Source of the DNA: Thermotogota bacterium ADurb.Bin062
GTDB lineage: Bacteria; Thermotogota; Thermotogae; MWEM01
Length of the DNA stretch: 64,000 bases
Direction of reading: 5' to 3'
Assembly (NCBI GenBank): GCA_002071085.1
Contig: MWEM01000005.1
Coordinates: 28,529-92,528 of the forward strand
Numbering within the stretch: the first letter of the stretch is position 1; each line of letters begins with the position of its first letter. Position numbers and translations under genes: made by a program. Shown here piece by piece: positions 7,558 to 15,540 of the stretch. Below the pieces are notes generated by a model. That model ran no database searches. It was not told the DNA's origin and saw only the letters and a program-made list of their open reading frames with translations.

Positions 7558-8514
7558 TCAGGCACTGTTGGCGGCATCTTTCAAGAAAAATTGCATCTCT
7601 ACGATTACCCCTTTTCCAACCTCGGAGACGATGACCATCTTATCGGAGTAGCGGTGCATGTTGGATATACCCATTCCAGCCCCGAAGCCCATCTCGCGAA
7701 TTTGATCAGTCGCCGTCGAATACCCTTCCTGCATCGCTTTGTCCAAGTCCTCGATGCCTTTCCCGTGGTCCTCAACTCGAACGCGTATGTACTCCGGGTA
7801 GAGGAAGCAATAGATGTTTCCGGAGCTCCCCGAATGGATCACCACGTTGGTTTCCGCCTCATAAGAGGCGATAGCGACTTTGCGTGCGATCTCTTCTTCG
7901 ATGCCCCTGCCCTTCAGGAAATCCTTCAACCTGGCGGCGCCGACTCCGGATAGGCTGACTTCGACGTAATCGATCGAAAAGGCGAAGTCCGCGCCCAACT
8001 TGTTGATCTCCTCTCCCGTGATCAACGAACGGTTCAGCGCCTCTCCGTCGATGACATCCTGACGTCTTTTATCCCGGACATAGAGCAGGCGAAACTCTTC
8101 CAAAATCCCGCGCAATATGTCCTCTTTCGTGATAATGCCCACCAATCGTTTTTGGTCGTCCACAACGGGGAATCGACCAAAACCCGTTCTGGTAAACTTG
8201 TCGAATATCTGCGGCAGAGTCTCGTCAGGACTCACCACGACCAGGTTTTTCGTCATGATTTTGTAAATCGGGTCATGAATCCGATGCCGTTCCAACGCTT
8301 TGATGATGTCTTCGATACTGACCAACCCCACCAGGATGTCGTTTTCGACGACCGGCAGACCGGATATCTTTTTTAATCGCATCAACTCCTTCGCCTGTTC
8401 CATCGTACGGTCGGGGCTGATCGAAATGACATTCGGGACCATCAGGTCTTTGGCCGCTAAATCCTTAAACAGCATTTGCATCTGGTCTATCAGTTTATCG
8501 ACTGTCGGTTTCAT
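7558..8514 (-). CDS. CBS-pair protein fused to an anti-sigma-type ATPase domain
   Basis: 318 residues in two parts. Residues about 20-138 form a pair of CBS domains (KDLMVPNVISISPDRTMEQA and YKIMTKNLVVVSPDETL repeats), which normally sense adenine nucleotides. Residues about 177-312 form a GHKL ATPase of the RsbW/SpoIIAB serine-kinase type. Its N-box is YEAETNVVIHSG (Glu219, Asn223), its G1 box VEDHGKGI (Asp249) and its G2 box GFGAGMGISNM. There is no His phosphorylation domain, so it is a switch kinase or nucleotide-responsive regulator rather than a sensor histidine kinase. It is paired with the DRTGG protein 15 bases upstream, a pairing also known near clostridial and Thermotoga hydrogenase genes. 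The target protein is not evident here. Confidence 0.82.
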   Translation of the reverse strand: MKPTVDKLIDQMQMLFKDLAAKDLMVPNVISISPDRTMEQAKELMRLKKISGLPVVENDILVGLVSIEDIIKALERHRIHDPIYKIMTKNLVVVSPDETLPQIFDKFTRTGFGRFPVVDDQKRLVGIITKEDILRGILEEFRLLYVRDKRRQDVIDGEALNRSLITGEEINKLGADFAFSIDYVEVSLSGVGAARLKDFLKGRGIEEEIARKVAIASYEAETNVVIHSGSSGNIYCFLYPEYIRVRVEDHGKGIEDLDKAMQEGYSTATDQIREMGFGAGMGISNMHRYSDKMVIVSEVGKGVIVEMQFFLKDAANSA

Positions 8515-8529
8515 AGGCCCCCCTTTTAA

Positions 8530-8883
8530 CTAGAACGCGCGAATATCCTTGAGGTTGTGCGCATACAGCACCCCACAGGCGGTGTACATCGGTAACGGAG
8601 AGTGTAGAAGAGGAATGCCGAACATCTTGGCCGCCTGTATCGTCTCCGCCGGTATCTGCTTCTTTCTGACGATCACGACCGTCGCTATGCCGACGATACT
8701 GGCCGTTCGCACCACTTGAGGCGTGTTCAACCCGGTGATTAGCAACATACCCGGTTTCGCAAAGGCTAAAACGTCGCTCATCATATCGGCCGCTCCGGCT
8801 CGATCGATCTCGAGATCATTCAACTTTTCTTCTCCGGAGTAAACCTTTGCCTCTAATATTTTCGAAATATCGATGAGTTTCAT
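8530..8883 (-). CDS. DRTGG domain protein
   Basis: About 117 residues forming one DRTGG domain (conserved stretches AADMMSDVLAFA, GMLLITGLNTPQVVRTA, FGIPLLHSPLPMYTACG). This domain is also found between the CBS and phosphatase or transferase modules of other regulatory proteins and is thought to be a ligand or partner-binding unit. The ATG at 8883 is preferred: AGAGGGAG lies about 10 bases before it and the thyX stop (8885-8887) is directly upstream. A GTG at 8892 is also in frame but too close to the ribosome site. Translation is probably coupled to thyX. Together with the CBS-ATPase protein it probably forms a small signalling module of unknown target. Confidence 0.78.
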   Translation of the reverse strand: MKLIDISKILEAKVYSGEEKLNDLEIDRAGAADMMSDVLAFAKPGMLLITGLNTPQVVRTASIVGIATVVIVRKKQIPAETIQAAKMFGIPLLHSPLPMYTACGVLYAHNLKDIRAF

Positions 8884-8884
8884 C

Positions 8885-9607
8885 TCAATCACACTCCCTC
8901 TGGAGAAGCTCCAACAATCTCCCCGCGTATTTATATTTCATATATGCGGTGAATGTCCAAGGACACCGTTCCTTGAAGATCGCCCCCACCGCCAACGCGT
9001 ACTGTTGAATCTCCCATTGCGCGTGCTCGTCGGCGCGCAGGGAGAGAAAGTTCATCAACGACCGCGCGTTGACCGTCCAATACCACAGCGTATAAAGGTT
9101 TAATGGCAACACGATCCTGGCGAGTTCTCGGGCAACCCCCGAAGACAACAACTCCCGGTATCGCTCATAGGTTTGTCGGCTGTGCTCCGCCACGACCTCC
9201 CTCAGAAGGCGATCTTTCTCTGGTGCGTCTTCCACCACGCTCGCCTGACGGTTGACGGCATCCTGACTCCTACTGGTCTGCGGGATATAGAACTCCTCCG
9301 ACATTTCACTGTACCGAGCGCTGATTTCGTTAAAACTGCCGATTCGGTGGCGAAACCATTGCCTGGCCACAAAGAGCGGCGCTTTTATCCGAAACGTGAA
9401 GACGATGTGCTCAAACGGACTCTCGTGCCCGTTCTCCACCAAAAAATCGATCAAAGAACGATCGCGATCGACACTTTTCAACCCTTGTTGGTAAGAGACC
9501 CGCGCGGCTTCTACCGCGCGACTGTCGTTTCCGAGAAGATCGACCTCCTGAACGTACCCTTTGTCCAAAACGAGGTGAACCAAACGATCGTTTTTCGTAT
9601 CGCTCAT
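8885..9607 (-). CDS. thyX: flavin-dependent thymidylate synthase ThyX
   Basis: Converts dUMP to dTMP using methylene-tetrahydrofolate, FAD and NADPH. The ThyX signature is complete ([16 protein letters not shown]), with [12 protein letters not shown] before it and [20 protein letters not shown] after it. The frame is open up to a TTG at 9679, but the ATG at 9607 (240 aa) matches the length and N-terminus of Thermotoga ThyX. The extra 24 residues would overlap the start of transcription expected from the -10 at 9683-9691. First gene of a six-gene minus-strand unit. Confidence 0.93.
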   Translation of the reverse strand: MSDTKNDRLVHLVLDKGYVQEVDLLGNDSRAVEAARVSYQQGLKSVDRDRSLIDFLVENGHESPFEHIVFTFRIKAPLFVARQWFRHRIGSFNEISARYSEMSEEFYIPQTSRSQDAVNRQASVVEDAPEKDRLLREVVAEHSRQTYERYRELLSSGVARELARIVLPLNLYTLWYWTVNARSLMNFLSLRADEHAQWEIQQYALAVGAIFKERCPWTFTAYMKYKYAGRLLELLQRECD

Positions 9608-9682
9608 CCTTTCGGCACCCGTCGCGGCGCGTACCCGGACAGGGTAACCCGTGCTCTCATTCCAAAGTCCGCTTATCAATCT

Positions 9683-9691
9683 ATTCTACCA
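9683..9691 (-). promoter_or_regulatory. extended -10 promoter of the thyX-murB unit
   Basis: On the minus strand this reads TGGTAGAAT behind a run of seven T. A transcript from here would start close to 9676 and cover thyX to murB. The -35 region is weak. Confidence 0.5.
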
Positions 9692-9912
9692 AAAAAACAG
9701 CCGGAAAGTTCAGAAACGGTTATTGTGTTCTCTGTTTTGGAGCATCGAGTTTTTTACTAGACAAGTTACACTTCTTGAAAGGCAAGATTCTCTAAGGCCG
9801 CCGCTCCGAACAGCTTGAGGTTTCGGTTTTGGTTCCATCGTTCCTTAGGAGGCCATCCTGTTTTCTTCCGTTTTTTTCGTCTCTTTTCCATCTTTTTATA
9901 ACACACACTGGA

Positions 9913-10408
9913 CGCCGTGTGTGTCAAGCTACGGGGTGTAATTAAGAAACAAGGCCAGAATCGATCGCACGGTTTTTTGGCCATATAGTCATCGCGGCGT
10001 AAGCGCCCCTTCTTTTCGCGACGGCGCGATACGCTTCTATGCGAGCTGATCGCGGCGTAAAAAAAAGGCGGATCACGGGGGCGTAAAAACCATTTACCCC
10101 GCGATAACCCCCACGGTCATCGCGGCGTCAGCGCCCCTTCTTTTCGCGACGGCGCGATACGCTTCTATGCGAGCTGATCGCGGCGTAAAAAAAAGGCGGA
10201 TCACGGGGGCGTAAAAACCATTTACCCCGCGATAACCCCCACGGTCATCGCGGCGTCAGCGCACCTTTTTTTTCGCGATGGCGCGATGCGCTTTCGTAAG
10301 GCCATCGCAGTGTAAGCGTTTAAGGGCCTCGAGAGCTTACTGAAAAGCGAAAAAACATGCCGAATTAAAGTTCTGCGTTCCCAATTTGGTGTACCCCGAG
10401 ATTATACC
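9913..10408 (+). mobile_element. repeat element A (hairpin-rich, no transposase)
   Basis: A 496-bp non-coding element. It begins with the left-end sequence shared by four clusters in this window (GTGTGTCAAGCTACGGGGTG, near 9919), followed by AAGAAACAAGGCCAGAATCG. Its body is built of GC-rich inverted repeats, and it ends in a motif (ACCCCGAGATTATACCC) also found at the end of cluster E. The 9-base word CACACTGGA flanks it on both sides (9904-9912 and 10409-10417), a possible target duplication. No open frame with coding character was found. The remaining gene-free bases 9692-9900 hold nothing I can name. Confidence 0.6.
9989..10318 (+). repeat. 128-bp tandem repeat, about 2.5 units
   Basis: Units begin at 9989, 10117 and 10245 with TCATCGCGGCGT. 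The first two are almost identical over all 128 bases; the third diverges after about 45. Each full unit contains two hairpins: TTCGCGACGGCGCGA, and a longer one pairing ATCACGGGGGCGT with ACCCCGCGAT across a loop containing AAAAACC. The units lie wholly inside element A. Confidence 0.88.
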
Positions 10409-10438
10409 CACACTGGATGTCCGCAAAGATGAGTGGTG

Positions 10439-10447
10439 TGTTATAAT
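10439..10447 (+). promoter_or_regulatory. extended -10 promoter for the secreted-protein gene
   Basis: TGTTATAAT, 43 bases before the ATG at 10490. It shows that the open frame's earlier start (10433) lies upstream of or within the promoter. Confidence 0.6.
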
Positions 10448-10489
10448 CCGGTTGACCGAAAGACAACTAAAAAAGGGAGTGGATTGCGG

Positions 10490-11758
10490 ATGAAAAGAGT
10501 GTTGGTCGCGTTGTGTTTAATCTTCAGTTTGTGTGTTCTTGGATTTTCAGATAACCTACTCGGTCTGAGGACCGTAGAGGCGACGACGACAGAAGCTGCC
10601 ACCGAGAAGACCGAAACGGGGAAACTGTCCCTCAAGACGATAGACCCATTACGGGCCTCTTTTCAGGCCGGATGGAAGGCACCCAGCCTCCCGGGTTGGA
10701 AGGAAGCCGTTGTGGGCGGGTACACGCTCAAACTCCCTGCCGGCTTTTCTTTGAACGCCTCCAAGAGCGGCTCGAATTTCGACGCGGAGATCGTAGACAG
10801 TTCGGGACAATTATTCGCCCGTCTCTTCGTTTATCAATTGGATGCCTATAAGCTGGATGAACTGCTCGTAGATCTGACAACCTCTCTGTATGGCGTTCGT
10901 ACGAGTGGAAGCAAGTCTTTCGAAGAGTATTCCGACCTCCAGAACGGCCGAACCGCATACCTGACGAAGCTGACTCTTTCGGACCAGCTCTTTGCGCTCC
11001 CGGTTCTGTTGCTCTATCAAAAAGGCGCCCAACAGACGGATGTGAAAAGCGGAACGGTCGTGATGCTGATCGTGGAGCCGGGTTTGTATCAGGCTCCGGA
11101 AAAGCAAGACCTTTTGGCCGCTTGGATAGAGGGGATCGGCGGCTCGTTGATCGGGTCCTACGCGCCCGCCTCTTCCGCTAAAACAACAGAACCTGTCACG
11201 ATCCCAGTTAAAGAGACTCCGAAAACAACCGGACTGCCTGCGGGCAAAGACTTCGGCGCGCTCCTGATCCAAAGGCTGTCTGCGGAGGAGTGGCTGGATA
11301 GCCCAAAAAGAGGTTGGAAGACCGCCTACGGAGATTCTTTTTATGTTTTCTACCCCGCGGAGCTCAAACCCGATTACTTCTATGCGGACCAATTAGAGGG
11401 CTTCGACTTCGTTTCAACCGATATGACCGTCGCCAAACTTTTCGTGGGGTATATCGACGAGGAGCTCCTCTGCGATGAGCTGTATCAAGACCTCCTCTCA
11501 TCCTATCTCGGGGGGTTGGGCAACTACAATTTGATCAAAAAAACTCCCTATTTGGATTTGCAATTGGGATTCGTCAAAACTTACGAACTGTCTTTTTCCG
11601 ATATGCGCGCTTGGATTATGCTCTTCTCGGAATCCATTATCGAGGATGTTTTTCAAGGAGAGTACATCGTTTTCATCGGGATCGCGCCGACACGAGAAAC
11701 CGAAACGTGGAAGGACATCTATCTAGATATGATTATGTCGGTCTCTTTTTTAAATTGA
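10490..11758 (+). CDS. secreted protein with two similar domains, unknown function
   Basis: 422 residues from the ATG at 10490, which has AAAGGGAGTGG upstream. A signal peptide (MKRVLVALCLIFSLCVLGFS) is followed by a short Thr/Glu-rich linker. Two domains of about 150 residues follow, separated by a Thr/Pro-rich linker near residues 225-255. Both halves share a pattern: an aromatic/Pro segment (KLPAGF / VFYPAEL), then FD, then AKLFVxYxDE-like strands (ARLFVYQLDAYKLDELLVDL versus AKLFVGYIDEELLCDELYQDL), then a final helix. This suggests an internal duplication. I recognise no enzymatic motif. It precedes the MutY-MutT gene by 9 bases and is probably co-transcribed with it. Confidence 0.65.
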   Translation: MKRVLVALCLIFSLCVLGFSDNLLGLRTVEATTTEAATEKTETGKLSLKTIDPLRASFQAGWKAPSLPGWKEAVVGGYTLKLPAGFSLNASKSGSNFDAEIVDSSGQLFARLFVYQLDAYKLDELLVDLTTSLYGVRTSGSKSFEEYSDLQNGRTAYLTKLTLSDQLFALPVLLLYQKGAQQTDVKSGTVVMLIVEPGLYQAPEKQDLLAAWIEGIGGSLIGSYAPASSAKTTEPVTIPVKETPKTTGLPAGKDFGALLIQRLSAEEWLDSPKRGWKTAYGDSFYVFYPAELKPDYFYADQLEGFDFVSTDMTVAKLFVGYIDEELLCDELYQDLLSSYLGGLGNYNLIKKTPYLDLQLGFVKTYELSFSDMRAWIMLFSESIIEDVFQGEYIVFIGIAPTRETETWKDIYLDMIMSVSFLN

Positions 11759-11767
11759 TCGCTGGAA

Positions 11768-13270
11768 TTGGGAGACGGTTCCATAGAGGACAGCAATAGG
11801 AAAATCTTCGCAATTCAAAGAGCTTTGACAGACTGGTATCGCGCCCACAGGAGAGACTTGCCCTGGAGACGGACGAACGACCCGTACGCGATATTGGTGT
11901 CCGAGTTGATGTTGCAACAAACCGGAGTCGAGACGGCGATTCGATATTATGAACCGTTCTTGCTCCGTTTTCCGACAGCGCGCGCTTTGGCGCGCGCCGA
12001 AACCGAAGAAGTGCTGAAAAGTTGGGAAGGGCTGGGATACTACGCCCGGGCGAAAAATCTGCGACGCACTTGCCAGATAATCGTCGAACGCTATGGGGGG
12101 AGGATACCCGAAGACTATGCCGCATTGCTCAAGCTGCCCGGTATCGGCGCCTACTCGGCAGGCGCTTTACTCAGCATAATCTACGAAAGGCCATTCCCCA
12201 GCGTAGACGGTAACGTTCATCGAGTTTTTTCTCGGGCTTATGCGCTTGACGATGTTGCGAATGCGCGTGATGAGAAAAGGCGAACGCATAACCTCGCTCG
12301 CGACTATATTCAGATCGCCTTTCAGGGAGGTCTTTCGCCTTCCGACTTCAATCAGGCTTATATAGAACTGGGCGCCTTAGTCTGTAGTCCAAAGAAGCCT
12401 TTGTGCGACAAGTGCCCGATCGCAGGGGATTGTGTCGCTCTCCAAGCGGGTCTGCAGCGTGTTCGGCCATTGAAGGAAAAGAGTAGAGCCTTGGAAACAA
12501 AAGAGATGGAAGTGGGCATCATTTGGAGTAACCAACGGCTGATGCTGGAAAGGAGAGATGAAACGGGGCTGCTCAAGGGCTTTTGGGGCTTACCAACGAC
12601 AGAAGCCTTTCTGGGGGCCGAGCCCGGCCAATCCCTCGTGCGTTACCTAGCCACGCGCTATGATTTGGAGACGATTTACCCGAGGGAGCTGTTCGTAGAG
12701 CAGCACGTCTTCACACATCAACGCTGGCGGATGCGGGTTTTTCACGCTTTTTGTGAATTATCCTGCTCCGACGAGCACGATCCCGAACGCTCGTTTGCAT
12801 TTTTCGACTCTCGGGAGATCGAGGCGCTCGCGATCCCAAAGGCCTTTCGAAAGGTTCTGGCTCGATACGCCGAACGCCCACTTCACGTCGTGGCCGCCAT
12901 CATCAAAGACGAAACGGGACGGGTATTTACCGCGAAACGAAAGCCTGGCGGTTATTTTGGGGATTACTGGGAGTTTCCCGGCGGGAAGGTCGAGCCGGGA
13001 GAGACGGAGGAAGCGGCGCTCAAGCGCGAGATACAAGAAGAGCTCTCGATCGTCGTGGAGCCCACGCGATTCCTCCAAAGAAACGGGTATTCCTATCCGT
13101 TCGGTCAACTGCAGATCTCCTTTTATGAATGTGAGAGAAAAGGCGGGACGATCCGCCTCACGGAACACCGGGAGGGTCGCTGGCTGAAACCCGAACAGAT
13201 GAAGCCCCAAGAATTCCCACCGGCCGACGCGATGATCATAGAAGCCTTGCAAAGGGCGTTGGGGAAATAA
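11768..13270 (+). CDS. mutY: adenine DNA glycosylase MutY fused to a MutT-type NUDIX hydrolase
   Basis: 500 residues. Residues about 12-225 are MutY: the catalytic Glu46 in SELMLQQT, helix-hairpin-helix LPGIGAYSAG (123-132), catalytic Asp147 in VDGNVHR, and a 4Fe-4S site of Cys206, 213, 216 and 222. Residues about 248-365 match the MutY C-terminal 8-oxoG-recognition domain. Residues about 372-498 are a second, complete NUDIX domain with the box GGKVEPGETEEAALKREIQE followed by EL, typical of MutT 8-oxo-dGTP pyrophosphatases. One chain would thus clean the nucleotide pool and remove A opposite 8-oxoG. The start is a TTG with a weak ribosome site, 9 bases after the preceding stop; the exact N-terminus is uncertain. 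Confidence 0.88.
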   Translation: MGDGSIEDSNRKIFAIQRALTDWYRAHRRDLPWRRTNDPYAILVSELMLQQTGVETAIRYYEPFLLRFPTARALARAETEEVLKSWEGLGYYARAKNLRRTCQIIVERYGGRIPEDYAALLKLPGIGAYSAGALLSIIYERPFPSVDGNVHRVFSRAYALDDVANARDEKRRTHNLARDYIQIAFQGGLSPSDFNQAYIELGALVCSPKKPLCDKCPIAGDCVALQAGLQRVRPLKEKSRALETKEMEVGIIWSNQRLMLERRDETGLLKGFWGLPTTEAFLGAEPGQSLVRYLATRYDLETIYPRELFVEQHVFTHQRWRMRVFHAFCELSCSDEHDPERSFAFFDSREIEALAIPKAFRKVLARYAERPLHVVAAIIKDETGRVFTAKRKPGGYFGDYWEFPGGKVEPGETEEAALKREIQEELSIVVEPTRFLQRNGYSYPFGQLQISFYECERKGGTIRLTEHREGRWLKPEQMKPQEFPPADAMIIEALQRALGK

Positions 13271-13273
13271 AAG

Positions 13274-13874
13274 GCGTGGGTCAAGCTATGGAGTGTTATC
13301 AAGAAACAAGACGAGAATCGATGGCACGATTTTTAGTCCAGGTAGTCATCGCGGCGTAGAAAGAAGGGACTAAAGGCGGATCGCGGGGTCGTAAAAACCA
13401 CTTACCCCGCGATAACCTCACACGGTCATCGCGACGTAAACGTCCCTTCTTTTCGCGACGGCGCGTAAAAAAGAGGGTTCGCACAGAGGGCACAGAGAAC
13501 ACAGAGAACACAGAGAGAAGATTCTTGGGAAGGCCCTGGGAACGCCAAACTTTAGTTTGGCATGGTTTTTTAACTGGGAGCGTTCCAGTGCGCAGCATCG
13601 CGGGGGCGTGAAAACCACTACCCCGCGATAACTCCACACGGTCATCGCGGCGTAAGCGTCCCTTCTTTTCGCGACGGCGCGAAAAAAGAGGGTTCGCACA
13701 GAGAACACAGAGAGAAGATTCTTGGGAACGCCCTGGGAACGCTAAACTTTAGTTCGGCATGGTTTAATCTCTTTATCTGGGAGTGTTCTAGTGCGCAGCA
13801 TCGCGGGGGCGTAAAAACCACTTAACCAGCGATGAACCTCTTTGTTATGTCACCTTATAACTTGATCCACACAG
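13274..13874 (+). mobile_element. repeat element B, complete with both ends
   Basis: A 601-bp non-coding element beginning 3 bases after the mutY stop. Its left end (GTGGGTCAAGCTATGGAGTG, from 13276) and right end (complement reads GTGTGGATCAAGTTATAAGG, ending at 13873) are imperfect inverted repeats of about 22 bases. The 7-base word ATAAAAG flanks it (13267-13273, 13875-13881). Inside are two units of about 215 bp (from 13427 and from 13642). Each has a TTCGCGACGGCGCG hairpin, a CACAGAG-type microrepeat, a GGGAACGCCAAAC hairpin and an ATCGCGGGGGCGT hairpin. Open frames across it translate to low-complexity strings such as SLCSLCSLCPLC and are not genes. Confidence 0.72.
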
Positions 13875-13986
13875 ATAAAAGACTTCTTGCGGATATTTTT
13901 AGAAGTTTAGAAAATATACAAATAAAATAGAAAAGGAGAGATCGTCTTTCTTGCCTCTGGCGTGAGAAAACGATAACGGCTTAACG

Positions 13987-15417
13987 ATGAGACTGTTCAA
14001 TATCTTCAAACAAGATCTATCCGCCCAGGAAGTAGCCGAGGTACGCAGGGAGGTTCTGGCCATCGCCTTGCCCGCTATGGGTGAAAACGCGTTACAGATG
14101 GTTTTAGGACTGGTCGACACGGCGTTTTTGGGGTACTTGAACTGGCAGGCAATGGCGGCCGCGGGTTTAGCCAACCAGGTCTTTTTCATATTCCAAGCGT
14201 TCCTCGTCGCAATCGCGACAGGAAGTTCGGTTTTAGTTGCGAACGCCGTGGGAGCGAAGAACCAGAACGCCATCCGTTCCGCGACCTGGAACGCTATCTA
14301 TCTAGCGTTGATCTTAGGTTTGGTGATCACATGCTTTTCGCTGATCTCTTCCGGTTTGGTTTTTTTAGGAGGGGCCGGCGCCTCGGCCGAGGTGCGCGGG
14401 ATGGCCGCTTCCTACTTGCAGATCAACCTGCTCGGAGGGGTCGTCTTGTCCCTGATGTTCGTCCTGTCCGCTCTTCTGCGCGGATCCGGAGACACGAGAA
14501 GCCCGCTGTATGCGTCTATTCTCGCGAACTCCCTGAACGCGCTCTTGGACTACATCCTCATCTTCGGGAAAATGGGAATGCCCAAGATGGGGATCGAGGG
14601 CGCGGCTTTGGCGACCGTTATCTCTCGCGCGGTGGGCTTAGTGATCCTCGGGGTCATCCTCTTCCGATCGCCGCGGTTCCAGTTGCGTGTCAAAGAAAAT
14701 CGCCGCTTTAGCTCGAAAAGAACGAAAGAGATCTTACGCGTCGGGTTGCCCACGAGTATGGAAAATTTCTTTTTTTCGCTTGGGATGCTCGTTTTCGCGA
14801 ACATCTTGTTGATCGCGGGAGATCAAGCTTACGCAGCGCACCGCGTGGGCATCAACATCGAATCCATTTCCTTTATGCCGGGGTTTGGCGTTTCGGTGGC
14901 CTTAACGGCCTTAGCCGGCCAGTACAACGGTCGGGACGATCTCCGTATGGTTCGCGGCATCGTGAAACAAGGGTGGATCATCGCATGCGCGTTTATGGTT
15001 TGCGCCGGTATCTTCATTTCGCTGTTCCCGGAGTTCTTGATCCGTATTTTCACTGCAGATAAAGATATCATCGATATGGCGGCGGTTCCCGTACGGATCA
15101 TCGGACTCGTGCAATTCTTTTTGGCTACGGACTCCGCGATCACCGGTAGCTTGCGCGGAGTGGGAGAAACGAAGCTCCCGTTCTTCATCTCTTTGACCGC
15201 CGTCTGGGGTTTACGTTTGCCGATCGGTTTCATCTTGGTCAAGTTTTTCAATCTCGGGTTGCTGGGCGCGTGGATAGGGATGATGACCGACTTCATCACG
15301 CGCTCTATCCTCAAGTTGACCGTATACGCGAGCGGGAGATGGATCAAAACCGCAGAAAAGACGAGAAGGGCCGTCGGTATCGAAAAGGAACGGCGATTGA
15401 CCGATCAGACCACCTGA
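13987..15417 (+). CDS. MATE family efflux transporter
   Basis: 476 residues with twelve hydrophobic spans in two similar halves, as in MATE exporters (DinF/NorM type). These expel cationic drugs or metabolites in exchange for Na+ or H+. Typical motifs are VLAIALPAMGENALQMVLGL VDT in the first helix, ALLRGSGDTRSPL after span 4, the mirror PTSMENFFFSLG at the start of half two, and SLRGVGETKLPF near span 10. The ATG at 13987 has only a weak ribosome site; an AAAGGAGAG lies about 45 bases upstream with no in-frame start using it. It is transcribed alone, between element B and the terminator at 15450. The substrate is not predictable. Confidence 0.88.
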   Translation: MRLFNIFKQDLSAQEVAEVRREVLAIALPAMGENALQMVLGLVDTAFLGYLNWQAMAAAGLANQVFFIFQAFLVAIATGSSVLVANAVGAKNQNAIRSATWNAIYLALILGLVITCFSLISSGLVFLGGAGASAEVRGMAASYLQINLLGGVVLSLMFVLSALLRGSGDTRSPLYASILANSLNALLDYILIFGKMGMPKMGIEGAALATVISRAVGLVILGVILFRSPRFQLRVKENRRFSSKRTKEILRVGLPTSMENFFFSLGMLVFANILLIAGDQAYAAHRVGINIESISFMPGFGVSVALTALAGQYNGRDDLRMVRGIVKQGWIIACAFMVCAGIFISLFPEFLIRIFTADKDIIDMAAVPVRIIGLVQFFLATDSAITGSLRGVGETKLPFFISLTAVWGLRLPIGFILVKFFNLGLLGAWIGMMTDFITRSILKLTVYASGRWIKTAEKTRRAVGIEKERRLTDQTT

Positions 15418-15449
15418 GGGAGCGCCCTCATCCGTGAAACGGGCCATTC

Positions 15450-15470
15450 GAAAAAGGGCTACCCTTTTTC
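15450..15470 (+). terminator. terminator of the MATE gene
   Basis: GAAAAAGGG / CCCTTTTTC stem with a CTA loop. The descending arm supplies the T run. It lies 33 bases after the stop codon. Confidence 0.7.
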
Positions 15471-15503
15471 TCGATTTCCGGTTGTAAAGAATTTTCCTTT
15501 TTT

Positions 15504-15512
15504 TGGTATAAT
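15504..15512 (+). promoter_or_regulatory. extended -10 promoter of the glmU operon
   Basis: TGGTATAAT, 28 bases before the glmU start. A possible -35 TTGTAA at 15482-15487 is 19 bases away, longer than ideal. Confidence 0.62.
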
Positions 15513-15540
15513 AAGCCTTGGTTCACGGGAGGTAGAGACC

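Noticed and set aside
9766..9984. Minus-strand open frame of 72 codons beside element A
   Set aside because: It starts inside the element, has a very basic low-complexity sequence (KKMEKRRKKRKK) and no ribosome binding site.
9989..10318. CRISPR array
   Set aside because: The 128-bp units are directly joined without spacers, and no cas gene is present.
13299..13708. Two minus-strand open frames (96 and 112 codons) with SLCSLCSLCPLC-like strings
   Set aside because: They are translations of the CACAGAG microrepeat and hairpins of element B, have no start signals, and recur as fragments in the other repeat clusters.
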